This document shows positions 1 to 11,560 of a stretch of 64,000 nt of DNA, in pieces. Both the position numbers and the translations under genes were made by a program. The notes under the pieces were generated by a model. The model searched no databases. It was not told the origin of the DNA and worked only from the letters and a program-made list of their open reading frames with translations. Position 1 is the stretch's first letter. Each line of letters opens with the position of its first letter. Origin of the DNA: Apostichopus japonicus (taxonomy: Eukaryota; Echinodermata; Holothuroidea; Aspidochirotida; Stichopodidae); contig NC_092569.1 of the NCBI RefSeq assembly GCF_037975245.1, positions 25,288,668 through 25,352,667 of the forward strand, in the 5' to 3' direction.

Positions 1-746
1 ATGGTCCCGTACGCCCATGATGCTACTACATGACAAAACACATTCACGCACATTCTAAAGGACATTGTGCAATGTACTATTGTTGAATACGCATCAAACT
101 TTTTATAGTTTTCGATTATGTGATAAATGGTAAAGAGGAAGTGATACGATGTGAAGGGACAACAGTAGCAAGACCAAGCCCCACCCCCACCAACAGGCAA
201 AACAGTATTCCGTGTTCCTTACCTTGGTGCCTCAAATGATATTTGTAAAATGAAGTAGGCAGGAAGATGCACAATTCCTTACGTGTACTGCAGTTTCATT
301 CCCTGACGTTTATACCTCCAAATCGCTATTGATTTGTAGCTGACCATAAGTTCTAGCATCAGCAAAGGTTTGGGGACTTTTCTCTCTTTACACCCACCAG
401 ATGTCCTATGGCCGGTCCCTTGAGCATTCGCCGCGCTCAAATTACTATTAGTCTGTGTCCATTCCAACAAGGTAGTTCCCATATCTGTGCCCCCTCCCCA
501 ATTCTAAACGTCTTGCAACACCAATAAGATGGACTGGTGGGTGTTGCAGGGGTAGGATGGGTGGGTTTGGTGGATTAGGGTGTTATGTTCCAAGAAAAAT
601 GTTGTTACAAATATTGTTATTTGTACTAGATAAATTATAGTAATGGTCATTAAGTGTCTGGTAAGTGATTATGTGTATATTATTAAATGATTAAATTGTC
701 AAGACAAACTAAAGTTATTATTGAGATCGTAAATAAGTGTGACTAC

Positions 747-840
<94 letters not shown>

Positions 841-3740
841 AGGAAACAGGTGTGTAGCCAGCCATCTATGGTAGTTGTGTTCCGACATTAATAGGTCAAA
901 AATTAAGGTTTAATTACCGCCTGTATTAATGACTTCTTATTTCACGATATAGCCTCTAAAAAAATGTTTGTAAATATGGAGAGTGTTTTAAAGCAAAATG
1001 GTTCTATATGTATAGCACTTTTGAGACAATGGTGAAATATTTTAAATTAAACCTTTCTATTATTGGTAAATGAAATGAGGCGTATTTACAATTTTTCAGA
1101 CCTTTACCTCTTATGACCTCAAGACATTTGACCTCCATAAAAAAAAAAAAAATATCACGAACTCTTCAAGGGTGACCCATATGCTGAGCATCAACGTTCC
1201 CCAAGCTTTGCGAGTGGAGAAATTGTGTTAATTAGTGTAACGTCTGCCCCTTCCCCCTTGTTTCCCATAAAGCACATACAGAGATGAAGGCAGTGGATTT
1301 ATTTCTTGAAACTTTTATTCGGTCTTATTTGCCATCTCATTTTCAAAGTGTTGTCTCAACAAATTAATGCAAACAAAGTAAAGAATCAATGAACAAGCGT
1401 AATGAAGAACTACGTAATAGAAACAGACTAATACATATAGCCTGTTAGCTGAGTAATATATATCCAGTCTTGGCCTAACATAACTAGTTCAGAACAATAA
1501 TCGACGCAATTTGGACGCATTGCAGAACTAAAAACGCTATGTGATGACACTACGTCAATAACGCAAAACGAACACGATCCGCAAATAACGTCTTTTAATT
1601 TAGATTACAGTCACACAGCCTACGTTAGAAAGATTAATCCTCTACAATAGAGAGAACTCAATTCCCCAATTATTCAGATTTGTTTCTAGGACAGGTTATA
1701 AGATAAACACAGCACTGTACATAGGCTGTGTTGACAGTAAAGTCAGCCTAGTCCTCATATATTTTACGTTAAAGCTTCGATTCAAGTAAATTCGTGACAA
1801 AGATTATGGTTATTACAGAAAACAATACCGTTCTTGTTATCACTGATTTGCACCAACACAATTATTATAAATTTCATCAAATGTTACATAATTATTTGGA
1901 AGTTCTCAATTAACAAGGTTTTTAGACTTTTGCCATTGGTAACCTCAAATGATATAAGACCTATATATACGAAATAACCAATAGGGCATTGCACTTTCTA
2001 GAAAATGCACAAATGAAGTTTATCCACGCTTTGCACTTTTGAAGTTATAGCTTAAACAAGTTGTCACACTTTTTCTTATGGTAACCTCGAAGGACTTTTG
2101 GCATCAACGGAAACAACAAAGATCTTAAACGGGATTCACTTACCGCGTATGAAACTCACATATAGGTTTTAATTATGAAATTATCGAGTTTACACGGTTT
2201 TCAGACATTGACCCCCGCAAAATGATAACGTTCTTGTGCTGTTTACGGTAGATCTTGCCATGTATTTAGTTCATCTAAACATTTCTTTTGAAGTCAAAAT
2301 GTTCACAAAGTTCTACAGACTTTTCACCCTAGATAACCTTTGATCGACATGGAAGACAAACAAGTTTTCAAGTATTCACTAAGCTGTACCCACATTCTAA
2401 ATATGAAATTAAACCACTATGTGATGTGCAGACTTTACTAGCCAATGTGATACAACCACACATAGTAAAAATTCTAATGACAAAAAATGTATCTTCCTTA
2501 CTTAAATTAGTGCTCAAAGCGAGAACGACTTATTGCCCAACTTTACATTGCTCTTCAATTACCATAGCAACCAGATACATGCTGTATGTATTTGTAGACT
2601 TAATCATGCACAGAACGATTGGCAATGAACATAGCCTGCACGTAAAAGGTGACAAAAAGGTTATGCTAAGTGATGATATTTCTTAGGCCATAAACGTTAA
2701 GAAAAAAGTGAATGCGTTTTGGTCTTAATTTTGTTCAGGATAGTCACCCTTGAATTTTTGCAGTCTGGAATGCTACTTTAAATGAAGACTTGCCGATTTC
2801 TCTGACCAAGCTGGACTGGAAATCTAATTTATTGCCGTATTCAATGAAATCCTTGCAACTCAGAATTTTAGAAAAAGGAAAAACATATGATAGCAATGAA
2901 CAAGTTCTAAATCGGTATCTGAATGTATGCACACAAATTGCACAAATAAAAAATGAATAAAAAAGAAAAAAGTACTTACTTCCAAGTAAAATGTGCATAA
3001 ATATTTAATGATAGTACTGCAGATTGTAAACAGAGAATGTTAAAATGAAGAGTATTTACGTAGGCCTATTATATTAAAAACAAACGTCATGCAAAATGTG
3101 AAGAGAGTTTCTGCACTGATATGTAAACATTAAGTGAGTCCCTGGACACTGAGCACATTTGTATAATTTATTTTCAACAATATTAAACATACAATCGTCG
3201 TAGAAAAGGATTAAAACTGGATCCGAAATTAAGAGTTGATCAAATAAACACAATCACATAATCGAAGCTGAGTTAAGATATCGCCGTGCGTTACGGTGTA
3301 TTTACGATATCACGGTGTAATATAACCATTTCACAGAATAATTCTCATATTTTGCCTAACAAAGTACAATGGACATAACAAAATGGGGACGAACTGTAAT
3401 TTATTAAGACACGACGTCACCACTTGTATGCTTTTCGTGCTAGTTGATGCAGAAAACAGAGTAAGTCTTGCCGCTATCTTGCTTCTACAAACGTACATAC
3501 ACATATGCCAAAGTACACAATTCACAATTAACACAGGAAAGAAACTGCAACATTTTACTTCATAAACAGCTGGTTGTTACTGAAAAAGTGTTTTCCTTCC
3601 AACATTGAAATATTCAATAAGAGATTATTACTTTACAATGCTTCACTGTAATAATATAGTAATATATCACATTTCAGTCGGCTCTTACGTTAATGTAGGC
3701 CTAGTTAAGTAATGCTACACATGCAAACAGAGCTTATACA
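1..3740. repeat. Duplicated 5' flank of IFIT unit 0
   Basis: This stretch has no supportable gene. It closely resembles about 11,560-15,400 and, in part, 34,425-35,813, which are the far 5' flanks of the next two IFIT units. Shared landmarks include the segment beginning GCTACTACATGACAAA near 21 (also near 11,560 and 34,420) and the block near 3,590-3,740 that precedes the terminal IFIT exon in every unit. The inferred meaning is that another minus-strand IFIT-like gene lies just left of the window. Short ORFs here (for example 2,426-2,686) are broken in the sister copy and are not called. Confidence 0.75.
745..838. repeat. (AT)n microsatellite
   Basis: Nearly pure TA dinucleotide run with one TTTA interruption. 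The equivalent place in unit 2 (35,103-35,390) also holds an AT run, while unit 1 lacks it. Confidence 0.95.
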
Positions 3741-3799
3741 TATACGGGAAATATGTAATACGTAATGTTGCTAACACGTTGTACTGCTTTCCGGATAAC

Positions 3800-4060
3800 C
3801 TATACGTCTCCAGCGACTGTTGAAGCTACCGAGGACTTCTCGCAACAAGTGTTAAGTAAATCCACTACCAGGTTCACCACACCTTTGCAGCTGTCTTTGA
3901 CAATGTCGTCAGTTTTAAGAGTAGCAAATTCTGGATCAGAATCCACTTCTATGGTAAATGTCTCCCCTATGTCGCAACGTGCGGCACTGTGCTTACGCCA
4001 ATTTTCTAAATGATGAATTGCCCACAGCCACATATTTTTCTTGTCGTACATTGGTTGAAT
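3800..4060 (-). CDS. IFIT-like copy 1, terminal coding exon 3
   Basis: Acceptor TTATTTAG, then 86 codons and a stop, phase 0 with exon 2. It begins IQPMYDKKNMWLWAIHHLEN and continues through a Trp/Lys/His-rich helix (NWRKHSAARCDIGETF) and an acidic stretch (EVDSDPEFATLKTDDIVKD) to a hydrophobic helix (CKGVVNLVVDLLNTCCEK). Copies 2 (16,201-16,461) and 3 (35,862-36,122) match closely, with conservative protein changes and no frameshift. That pattern supports coding function. No known domain is assigned. Confidence 0.75.
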   Translation of the reverse strand: MQPMYDKKNMWLWAIHHLENWRKHSAARCDIGETFTIEVDSDPEFATLKTDDIVKDSCKGVVNLVVDLLNTCCEKSSVASTVAGDV

Positions 4061-5029
4061 CTAAATAAGAAAGAACATGGACTGTCTCAGTATTGTAGTG
4101 CGCGTGTGTGCTACAATATTTGCATTACTGGCCAAGAGAACGATACCTTCATAACTGGACGTTGAAAGTTGAAGTTTCATATAGTTTATGTACATTTGTA
4201 GTTTCACAGGCTAGTTGCGTAGCCAGCTTATTCTGAGCCTGTCACGGCGCTCAGAAGCGCCCTCACATTGTAGGTACCTACATGACTATACTCCCCTGTG
4301 TGTTGTCCGCCCCCCCCCCCCCAAAAAAAACCCATGGACAACCGAAAATTTCTTCCTAATACTTCCTAATATCTATGAAGACACAATGCTTATAACATTC
4401 ATTGGAAGAGAACGTTTTCAACGATGTTGGGCTTACAGTGCGGAGTCTTGGCCTCATTCCCTACAACCTAAATGCCATGCTCCTTTATCTTTAATATTCA
4501 GAATATCAAAAAATACCAAATATGAGATTGGTCCAAGCGTCCCTCGGGTGACTTTAAATGACCTGTCGAGTACACAATCAGCTTCTGGTTTTCGATATAA
4601 TACATCTACATTTAAAATATGGGATCTATAGGAGATCTCCTTCTTGGTATTTATGTTTACATGGCTATCACATTTCGACAAATAATGACTTCAAATTATA
4701 TTTCACTAAGACACAGTAGACTTCGTCTACCCTAAATCGTGCATGCGTGTACTGCGCATCAAATTTGTTCACGTTTTAATTCTGGAGATATCGTGTCTTG
4801 AAGCAAAGGTTCACAAACACATACATACGCCCACACCCACACATTCGCCATCTTTAGTTACGGATATCACCGAAGAAATAACATCAAGTATTGTTTTGTC
4901 ATTGAAAAACTGTGTAATACTCCAAATATAATTGCCAATAAGGTTTTAAATTTTCTTCTAAAGTTGAATTTTACTAAAAATTCCTTCACTTAAAAAGACA
5001 TCTGAGTTTTAAAGTAAGTACTAAAGTAC
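4061..5029 (-). other. IFIT copy 1 intron 2
   Basis: Intron of 969 bp between exons 2 and 3. It includes a poly-C run at about 4,309-4,322. ORFs such as 4,215-4,631 are not conserved as ORFs in the equivalent introns of copies 2 and 3 and are not called. Confidence 0.6.
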
Positions 5030-5188
5030 CTCAGCGATCTTGTCCAGTAGGTATTCGGGCAATTTGACTTTCTTTTTTGCCCATGACGTCAGTTCCCTAG
5101 TACACCTTTCCTTATCGAGGTTCCCTGTTTTGCCATCAAATACTACTTGAAACAACGAAAATCGAGGTGGATTGTCCATCACGAGGTC
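5030..5188 (-). CDS. IFIT-like copy 1, exon 2 (C-terminal extension)
   Basis: Exon of 159 bp (53 codons, phase 0 at both ends) between an acceptor TTGACAG and a donor GAG|GTACTTTAG. It encodes a segment starting DLVMDNPPRFSLFQVVFDG and ending KLPEYLLDKIAE. The same exon with the same boundaries occurs in copy 2 (17,600-17,758) and copy 3 (36,912-37,070). Conserved landmarks are NPPR, VVFD, a single Cys followed by Thr, a Trp, and KLPEYLL. I recognise no named domain. In copy 1 it lies downstream of the stop codon in the TPR exon, so it is translated only if that stop is absent or bypassed. Confidence 0.75.
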
Positions 5189-5263
5189 CTGTCAATACAG
5201 AGTTAAAAAATAGAAATCATATAATATGCATGCTCAACAGTAGAAACACTGTAGCTGATTCCT

Positions 5264-5898
5264 CCGTCCGTCCGTCCGTCCGTCCGTCCGTCCGTCCGTC
5301 CGTCCGTCCGTCCGTCCGTCCGTCCGTCCGTCCCTCCGTCCGTCCCTCCGTCCGTCCCTCCGTCCGTCCCTCCGTCCCTCCGTCCCTCCGTCCCTCCGTC
5401 CGTCCGTCCCTCCGTCCCTCCGTCCCTCCCTCCCTCCGTCCCTCCGTCCCTCTCTCTCTCCGTCCCTCCGTCCCTCCGTCCCTCCCTCCCTCCGTCCCTC
5501 CGTCCGTCCCTCCGTCCCTCCGTCCCTCCGTCCCTCCGTCCCTCCGTCCCTCCGTCCCTCCGTCCCTCCGTCCCTCCGTCCGTCCGTCCGTCCGTCCGTC
5601 CGTCCGTCCGTCCGTCCGTCCGTCCGTCCGTCCGTCCGTCCCTCCGTCCGTCCGTCCGTCCGTCCGTCCCTCCGTCCGTCCCTCCGTCCGTCCCTCCGTC
5701 CGTCCCTCCGTCCCTCCGTCCCTCCGTCCCTCCGTCCCTCCGTCCCTCCGTCCCTCCGTCCCTCCGTCCCTCCGTCCCTCCCTCCCTCCGTCCCTCCGTC
5801 CCTCTCTCTCTCCGTCCCTCCGTCCCTCCGTCCCTCCGTCCCTCCGTCCCTCCGTCCCTCCGTCCCTCCCTCCCTCCCTCCCTCCCTCCCTCCCTCCC
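5264..5898. repeat. (CCGT/CCCT)n compound tetranucleotide repeat, 635 bp
   Basis: Blocks of pure TCCG and mixed TCCG/TCCC repeats with two short CTCTCT interruptions near 5,450 and 5,800. It sits in intron 1 of IFIT copy 1. Because every frame is open, it yields long spurious ORFs of Arg-Pro-Ser-Val or Gly-Arg-Thr-Asp repeats on both strands; these are artefacts. Confidence 0.97.
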
Positions 5899-5907
5899 TT
5901 GGGTTTC

Positions 5908-6012
5908 ATTAACTACGTTGATGCACAATATTAGCAGTGTTGCTTTGATGTGCAGTTAATTATTTTGAAATTCTCTGACTAACTTTTGGTACAGTATGAT
6001 GCTATCATCCAA
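5908..6012. repeat. 105-bp block shared with 60,588-60,692
   Basis: Begins CATTAACTACGTTGATGCAC and runs through GTGTTGCTTTGATGTGCAGT to ATGCTATCATCCA. It is almost identical to the block upstream of the channel exon at 60,588-60,692. Both lie next to or soon after a tetranucleotide microsatellite. IFIT copies 2 and 3 lack it, so it is likely part of a dispersed repeat inserted in unit 1. Confidence 0.8.
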
Positions 6013-6578
6013 CGTGATATAACATATTCTAAAGTTGAATATCTTGATATAAAATATTGGAAATAAACATAAAAACATTACTGGCAACAAATTGTTTTCT
6101 TCCTTGGACTATGAAAGCCCATACCAAGAATATAATTCTTGAGTAGCCTGGAGTCATCCTTTAAAGTAAAGACTTTGATTGAGAAATCTTGGAGATTACG
6201 TGGAAGTCACACGTGGTCACGTTTTGCAATTTGTAAACTACAAATCTCAAGTAGTAACTGGAACGCTAAGAAACTGAATACATTGCGAACGTTTATTTTA
6301 CCATTTGTTGCATCAAACGCATGAAGGTTATTGGCTGGGTAACGAAGTTGTATGGTTCTGGTCCCATTATGATTAATGCAAACATGGTTTAAAGTTTTCA
6401 TATAATGGGGATTGTAAGAAAGGCTGAGTACACACCTTTTAAGGTTTCTTTTGCGAAACACTTATCTTACTTCTGGTCTAAACCCTATTTGCTCAGTTAC
6501 TGTAATCAGTCTTACCTGGCATGCTGAAATGCACTTATCTAGAAGTCGCTTTGTATGCTCTACAACATCAAGGAACCT

Positions 6579-8648
6579 TTAATCATACTCTTTTCCCCAC
6601 TCCTTGTTTTCTCTACTTCGACGGAGCTCCAGTTCATACTTCATACGGCATTCGCGTAACTGTCTCAGCTTGTCCACAACTGTTTGGAGTCTCTCGTTTT
6701 CGATGGTTTGTGTAATGTTAATGTCATAGTTGACTACTCTGTCAACTGCTGTTTGAATAAAGTTTTTCTTTGTTGTCAAGTTATGGACAACTTTCGATCC
6801 ATCATCAAGTATAACAGTGAATTGAGTGTGCAATGGTTTTCCAACGCTACAAACCCTATTGACCTCCTGTAGTGTTTCAGGGATGCTGATGTCGTTGAAA
6901 AAGTTTGCTTGAAGTTCTTGCCGCGATATGTACATATAACACGCCTCTAGGCTGTTCTTTTGAATGGCCCGCTTTAGTAATTCCGCAGTTTCTCCTCCAG
7001 TGATAAACTTTGCCTTAGCCAAATAAACATCTGCATATAATTCATCCGAGAGGATGCTTGAATTTCTAGCATTTAACTCTTCTGCCATTTGGATTACAGT
7101 TGCCCATGCTTCGCAATCACTTTCATTTGACTGAATTCCACTCCTCAGATAACACTTTCCTCGACCAAAAATTACCTCGACTTGTGGGGGTTCACCTTTC
7201 GAGGTACTGTCGTCATACAACTTTTCATATTGTGTTTGTGCTTCATCAATATTCCCTAGCAACATATTTGCGTTCGCAAACTTAAGTTTTGCTTGACAAG
7301 TCACGTTTGAATCTCCACCACTTCGCGTGCTATATTTCTCTAAAGTAGTAAGACATCGATGGTTAGTCTTATCGAGAGAGGAAGGCGGGACTGTCATGAT
7401 ATGTTCGCCACCAGTTGTTAAACCCACGGCAAGTTGTATGATCCTGTGAGAGAAAGTAATATATTGAAGACGCGTAAAGATCGTAAGCTTGATAGCTGAT
7501 GTAAGAGCTTTGTACTCGCTGTATTCTTGATGAGGTTTGTCTTTAAAATCACTCATAAACAGATCGTGGTATATCTTTCGTGCTTCTTTGTCATTACCCA
7601 ACTTTGCCTGCATTTCACCAATTCCTACTAAAGCAGCATAATGACAACTATCTACCTTTACTGCATTTTGAAAACATTCCAGTGCCTTTTGATATAACAC
7701 GGAACACTTCCTCATCACGACTTCGTGATATGATTGAGAACGGTAGAGAAAACCTAACTGAGCATGAACCTCTGCTAGGTCAACGTCTTTGATCACTTTC
7801 CTCAACATGTTTTCTGCTTTTGAAAATGGGCCCTTTTGCCGATAGAATTTGGCTGCTAAAATACGGATATTACAATTACTAGGATCCGATTGTAAAGCCT
7901 CTTTAAATTCACGTTCTGCTTGTAGAGAATCACTGTTCAAGTTGAACAATACTTGACCATAATATGCTCTTGCAAGATGGTATTGTGCATCGATCTTTAA
8001 CACTTGCTCCAAGTTATCTTTTTCCTTCTCAAAAAGATCCCTAATATCTTCAGGTAAAGGACAACTCCAACCTCTAATTCCACGCTGTTGACGGGCCTCC
8101 CTTCCAATCATCAGTGCTAAACCAAATAACCATTGGGGTTTTTCAGGGAAATCACTTAGTGCATCTTCATACAAACCTATGGCTTTTTTTCTCCATCTTG
8201 GCCCTAACCGTGAAAGTATATATGCATGAACAATAGCCACGAAAGCGTTGTACTTAGGGAACTGTCTTTTCTTTTCTTCCAACTTCTTTAACGTTGCCTC
8301 ATCTGAAGGATCACGTCGTAACCACATGCGAAATGTGTTAATAACTACACTGTATCCAGTTATCGCTTCTTCCGACTCGCCTGAAATGACGATATCCTCG
8401 GCTTGCTGTAAGAAAACTAGAGCATCGGTAGGACTGTCTCGCGACCGATTATATAGAGTTCCTTTCCCGTCTAGGTACTCGAGAGCGGCTCGATAGATAT
8501 TTACCTCGATTGGCATCTCCCATTCAGCATTTTCATCTTGGTCAATGTGAAGTTTCAGTTTCGCATGATCAAGGTCGGAGATATCCTGGAGACCCCAGTC
8601 TGGGTGTAGCGGACATGGGTTTTTCTTCCACCATTCTGGATCATCCAT
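6579..8648 (-). CDS. IFIT-like protein copy 1, TPR exon up to the stop
   Basis: An uninterrupted reading frame of 689 residues. The body is a chain of helix-turn-helix repeats of TPR type. One example is around residues 145-175 (ALSDFPEKPQWLFGLALM). Another is around 215-240, with YHLARAYYGQVLFNLNSD followed by an acidic helix and DPSNCNIRILAAKFY. The length and repeat layout, with an N-terminal WWKK-containing segment and a central basic stretch RWRKKAIGLYEDAL, match IFIT-like proteins, which are usually encoded mainly by one long exon as here. The middle third differs from copies 2 and 3, while the C-terminal third is closest to copy 2. Family assignment rests on overall resemblance to IFIT-like proteins, not on a search. 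Confidence 0.85.
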   Translation of the reverse strand: MDDPEWWKKNPCPLHPDWGLQDISDLDHAKLKLHIDQDENAEWEMPIEVNIYRAALEYLDGKGTLYNRSRDSPTDALVFLQQAEDIVISGESEEAITGYSVVINTFRMWLRRDPSDEATLKKLEEKKRQFPKYNAFVAIVHAYILSRLGPRWRKKAIGLYEDALSDFPEKPQWLFGLALMIGREARQQRGIRGWSCPLPEDIRDLFEKEKDNLEQVLKIDAQYHLARAYYGQVLFNLNSDSLQAEREFKEALQSDPSNCNIRILAAKFYRQKGPFSKAENMLRKVIKDVDLAEVHAQLGFLYRSQSYHEVVMRKCSVLYQKALECFQNAVKVDSCHYAALVGIGEMQAKLGNDKEARKIYHDLFMSDFKDKPHQEYSEYKALTSAIKLTIFTRLQYITFSHRIIQLAVGLTTGGEHIMTVPPSSLDKTNHRCLTTLEKYSTRSGGDSNVTCQAKLKFANANMLLGNIDEAQTQYEKLYDDSTSKGEPPQVEVIFGRGKCYLRSGIQSNESDCEAWATVIQMAEELNARNSSILSDELYADVYLAKAKFITGGETAELLKRAIQKNSLEACYMYISRQELQANFFNDISIPETLQEVNRVCSVGKPLHTQFTVILDDGSKVVHNLTTKKNFIQTAVDRVVNYDINITQTIENERLQTVVDKLRQLRECRMKYELELRRSRENKEWGKEYD

Positions 8649-11560
8649 AATTGCACTTTTGTCTCGAGTACACTGAAAATTGAAAAATATACTGGTAATT
8701 GTTATCACGCACTTAGGAAGGGTCCACTGGCCAGAGTGCCCACTAAATATTTGGCAACAAAGATGTCAGGAATGCACTTTCCGCAGTGCTTAAATATTCT
8801 CTTTAGCTTATCGTTAGCATCATAGAATTTTGAATTCGATGAAAGTGCACTGTAGATTAAAGAAGCCATTTCTGAATTGAATGTTCACGGTCATTTGAGG
8901 TCAGAATACCACTCCTCTCTCAATATTTGATCAATTTACTTCAAGTTGCGGACAGTGAATGTTGTGATTAAATATGAGTAAATCTTGTTAAGGGAATGCG
9001 GTCTCTTTTCTGAAGGAGTCATTTTGAAACTTAACTATTTTCTCTATCATTGCTGTATAACTCTTTAAATGCACTGACAACATATTTCATCAAACTCCAG
9101 CTGGAGTCGTACCCACTTTCAATCGTAATTCAACGTTATTTAATGATTAATTAAATAATTGTCTTCTTTGAAGACTTGTGGCAAGTTCGGAACACCTATG
9201 CCCTGCTCTTAAACAGTCAGGACAGTACATTGATACAGTACGCGAGAAAGTTTTTACCATACTTGTTGCCCTATTCTCCAAAACGTACCTCAGGAAAGTT
9301 TACAAATCTCACTTTCACTTCAGGGTATAAGCTGTATCATTCGGGCACGTTAACAATCACACAGGTTGTATACAAAATCTTTTTACTTACGTTTTAGAAT
9401 TTGCTCAGAACTTCAGACCAGTGATCTGTTCCGACTGGGGACTTCCGAATATTTTAGCGGAAACCAAATGTCACCTAAGCTAACATCGCTTATAAACCTA
9501 AAATGATCGAACTGGTCTCGCGCGAAACTTGCCTTCTACTCGAATTGTTTGACCCTCAGTCCCCAGGTGAAAAAATCTGGTTACGCCACTGTAAAACAAA
9601 TATGTATTTAATTAACAAATATCAACACTCCTGAAATAAATCATAATTACAGTTTAGTTTGCCGACAAAAAGGGGTAATTTTGTATTCAGTGTCAGATTC
9701 AAAAGCAAAAAGATTGCATTCTGTATAATAAATACAAAGCCAGTTTATACGCAGTCACATACCAGTAGAATCAATGCGGTAGTGAAATACCGACTTCTTT
9801 CCGTGACACAAGATCCGGGGTTCGATTCCTACTTTCGTCTGATGAGTCCCAAAATGGACGTAACCGGTCATTTAATGGAAATTGTCTGGAGCGTTGATCT
9901 TTATTCTTTAGCTAGCATGCTTTGTTAAGTATATAGGAACTTTTTTTTTTATAGTTTTCCGGTACAAAAATAAAATACAAAAGCTAGAATTGTTAGTTTC
10001 CAAAAGTCATATGTAGAATCATGCAATGTGACTGCCAGAAAGAATATACCTTTGCAACAGAATATTCCAAAATATCCACTTGGTTTATCGGTTCCAATTA
10101 GTAATCAAAACACAAGTTTTGGTAACCTTTACAATTTTAATCAAATGTGATGGTGCATGGTTTCCAGTTAGAAGTCATTACTTATCGAAGCTTTTAGAGT
10201 AAACTAGTAAACTAAAAACGTTGAGTGGGAAGACACACGTTTAGATTGCCAACACAGATTCATATTCCCCATTGAATCAGTTCATACACTGTGGGTTAAC
10301 TAAACCATTATAAGTTGGAAACAACCAACACCTTGTTTAAATAGTGCGTGCGTTGAAGTTGTTGGAAACATAAAGGGTTCATTTACATAAATCGACGGCG
10401 ATCAAATATTGGATTGAAACCGGCCTTACACCTGCGTCATTACTACTATTTATAGCTACCATGGAACTACCCTATTGAGCAACTCCTGTATACTATCGTA
10501 TACTCTGATTAACTAAATCATATCTTGTTGTGGTTTTTATGTTACTTATTATGGATGTTGTGTACTCTACACCAATAATATTCACAGCAGTAAGCACGAT
10601 GTCGCCTGTTGTGTTACACTGTACTTTTGAGTGCTGAAGCACCCTTAACAGGGTACGCACTTGCACAGAGAGTTATGCTACTTATCCTCCTAGTGCACCC
10701 CGGTCTTTACACCACCGCGCCCCTCCTCCGCACGCATGTTGTGATGTCATTGAGACTGCCACTCGACTTAACATTAAGATACGAACTCACATTCAGTAAA
10801 CTGTTGCCTATAGGTTGTTGCCTGTATTAACTATAACTACGGAATTGTTTACATTATCTGCAATACACAATAACGTGGGACTATGTAAGGTATTTCTTCT
10901 AAGTAGCAGCCTAAACATTAGTAATAACTTCCTAACTCAATTGTAACATAACTCCGATTACATATTAACATATGTAAATCCATAAATTAGACAAAATAGA
11001 CAATTTTTAATATTGTAGGTGTAGCTATATACATAGACTTAGTTTGTACTTGTTATAGTACGCAGTTACAATGTGAGCAGTGCCTGGTGCAGACATAATA
11101 CCGTACATACCTTTCTGAATGCAAGCAGACCATTCTTAACATTAGGGCTTTTATCACACCAAGTTCTCCGTCTGTTGCCACCTTTTCCGAAACTTGAGGT
11201 GATATTTTAAATAACAGAGAATATACTATTATGTTTAATCAGTGTTCGTAATGATTGAAAACCTGATTGAAGTGTGTATGACAGTCACGTTTAAGTGAAG
11301 AGATTTATATGTTAAACCGTCCAATCCAGTGCGCCGTTTCCTCATATATAGTGAAGTCATTATTGTGCTATATATAGAATACGAAAATACCCAGTTTCGA
11401 AATTTGAATGAAATACAATGAACTGCCTGTCATCGTGCGTAGTAAGCGCAATCAATTATACGTTATAATGTACTATGGCTTTTTCTGTTACTTATAGCTC
11501 TTGTAAATGAAATAAATCCGAATTTATAAAAATGATATTGTCACTGGTTTTATTTGCTAC
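8649..11560. other. 5' flank of IFIT copy 1, no gene seen
   Basis: Conserved with 28,030-31,560 and 32,820-34,420 in unit 2 and with 39,850-45,100 in unit 3, apart from insertions. A splice acceptor at 8673-8674 (minus strand) fixes the 3' end of the 5' UTR intron. I could not place the noncoding first exon or promoter. Unit 1 lacks a roughly 1.25-kb segment that unit 2 carries at about 31,570-32,820. Confidence 0.5.

Larger units (their letters stand above)
3800..8648 (-). pseudogene. IFIT-like TPR gene, copy 1, with premature stop
   Basis: Three coding exons on the minus strand: 8648-6516, 5188-5030 and 4060-3800. The ATG at 8648 opens MDDPEWWKKNP and lies just downstream of a splice acceptor (TTTTCAG, exon from 8672), implying an upstream noncoding 5' exon. 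The 2,133-bp TPR exon stays in register to a CAG|GTAAG donor, but an in-frame TAA at 6581-6579 stops it at 689 residues, 22 codons before the donor. Sister copies have GGA or AAA codons there. Exons 2 and 3 remain open with good splice sites, so the lesion looks recent, or the gene makes a shorter protein. The IFIT family binds foreign or improperly capped RNA in the vertebrate cytoplasm; the same role here is inference. It could be a functional short form rather than a pseudogene. Confidence 0.7.

Noticed and set aside
2426-2686. 86-codon ORF in the unit 0 flank
   Set aside because: The duplicate near 14,300-14,550 carries indels and stops in this frame.
4215-4631. 138-codon plus-strand ORF
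   Set aside because: Lies in IFIT copy 1 intron 2 and is not conserved as an ORF in the other two copies.
5264-5898. CRISPR-like array
   Set aside because: The repeats are simple microsatellites without unique spacers, in a eukaryotic genome; the minisatellites at 61,350-62,970 fail for the same reason.
5167-5934. Long ORFs of 230-255 codons on both strands
   Set aside because: They are translations of the CCGT/CCCT microsatellite, open in all frames because the 4-bp unit contains no stop.
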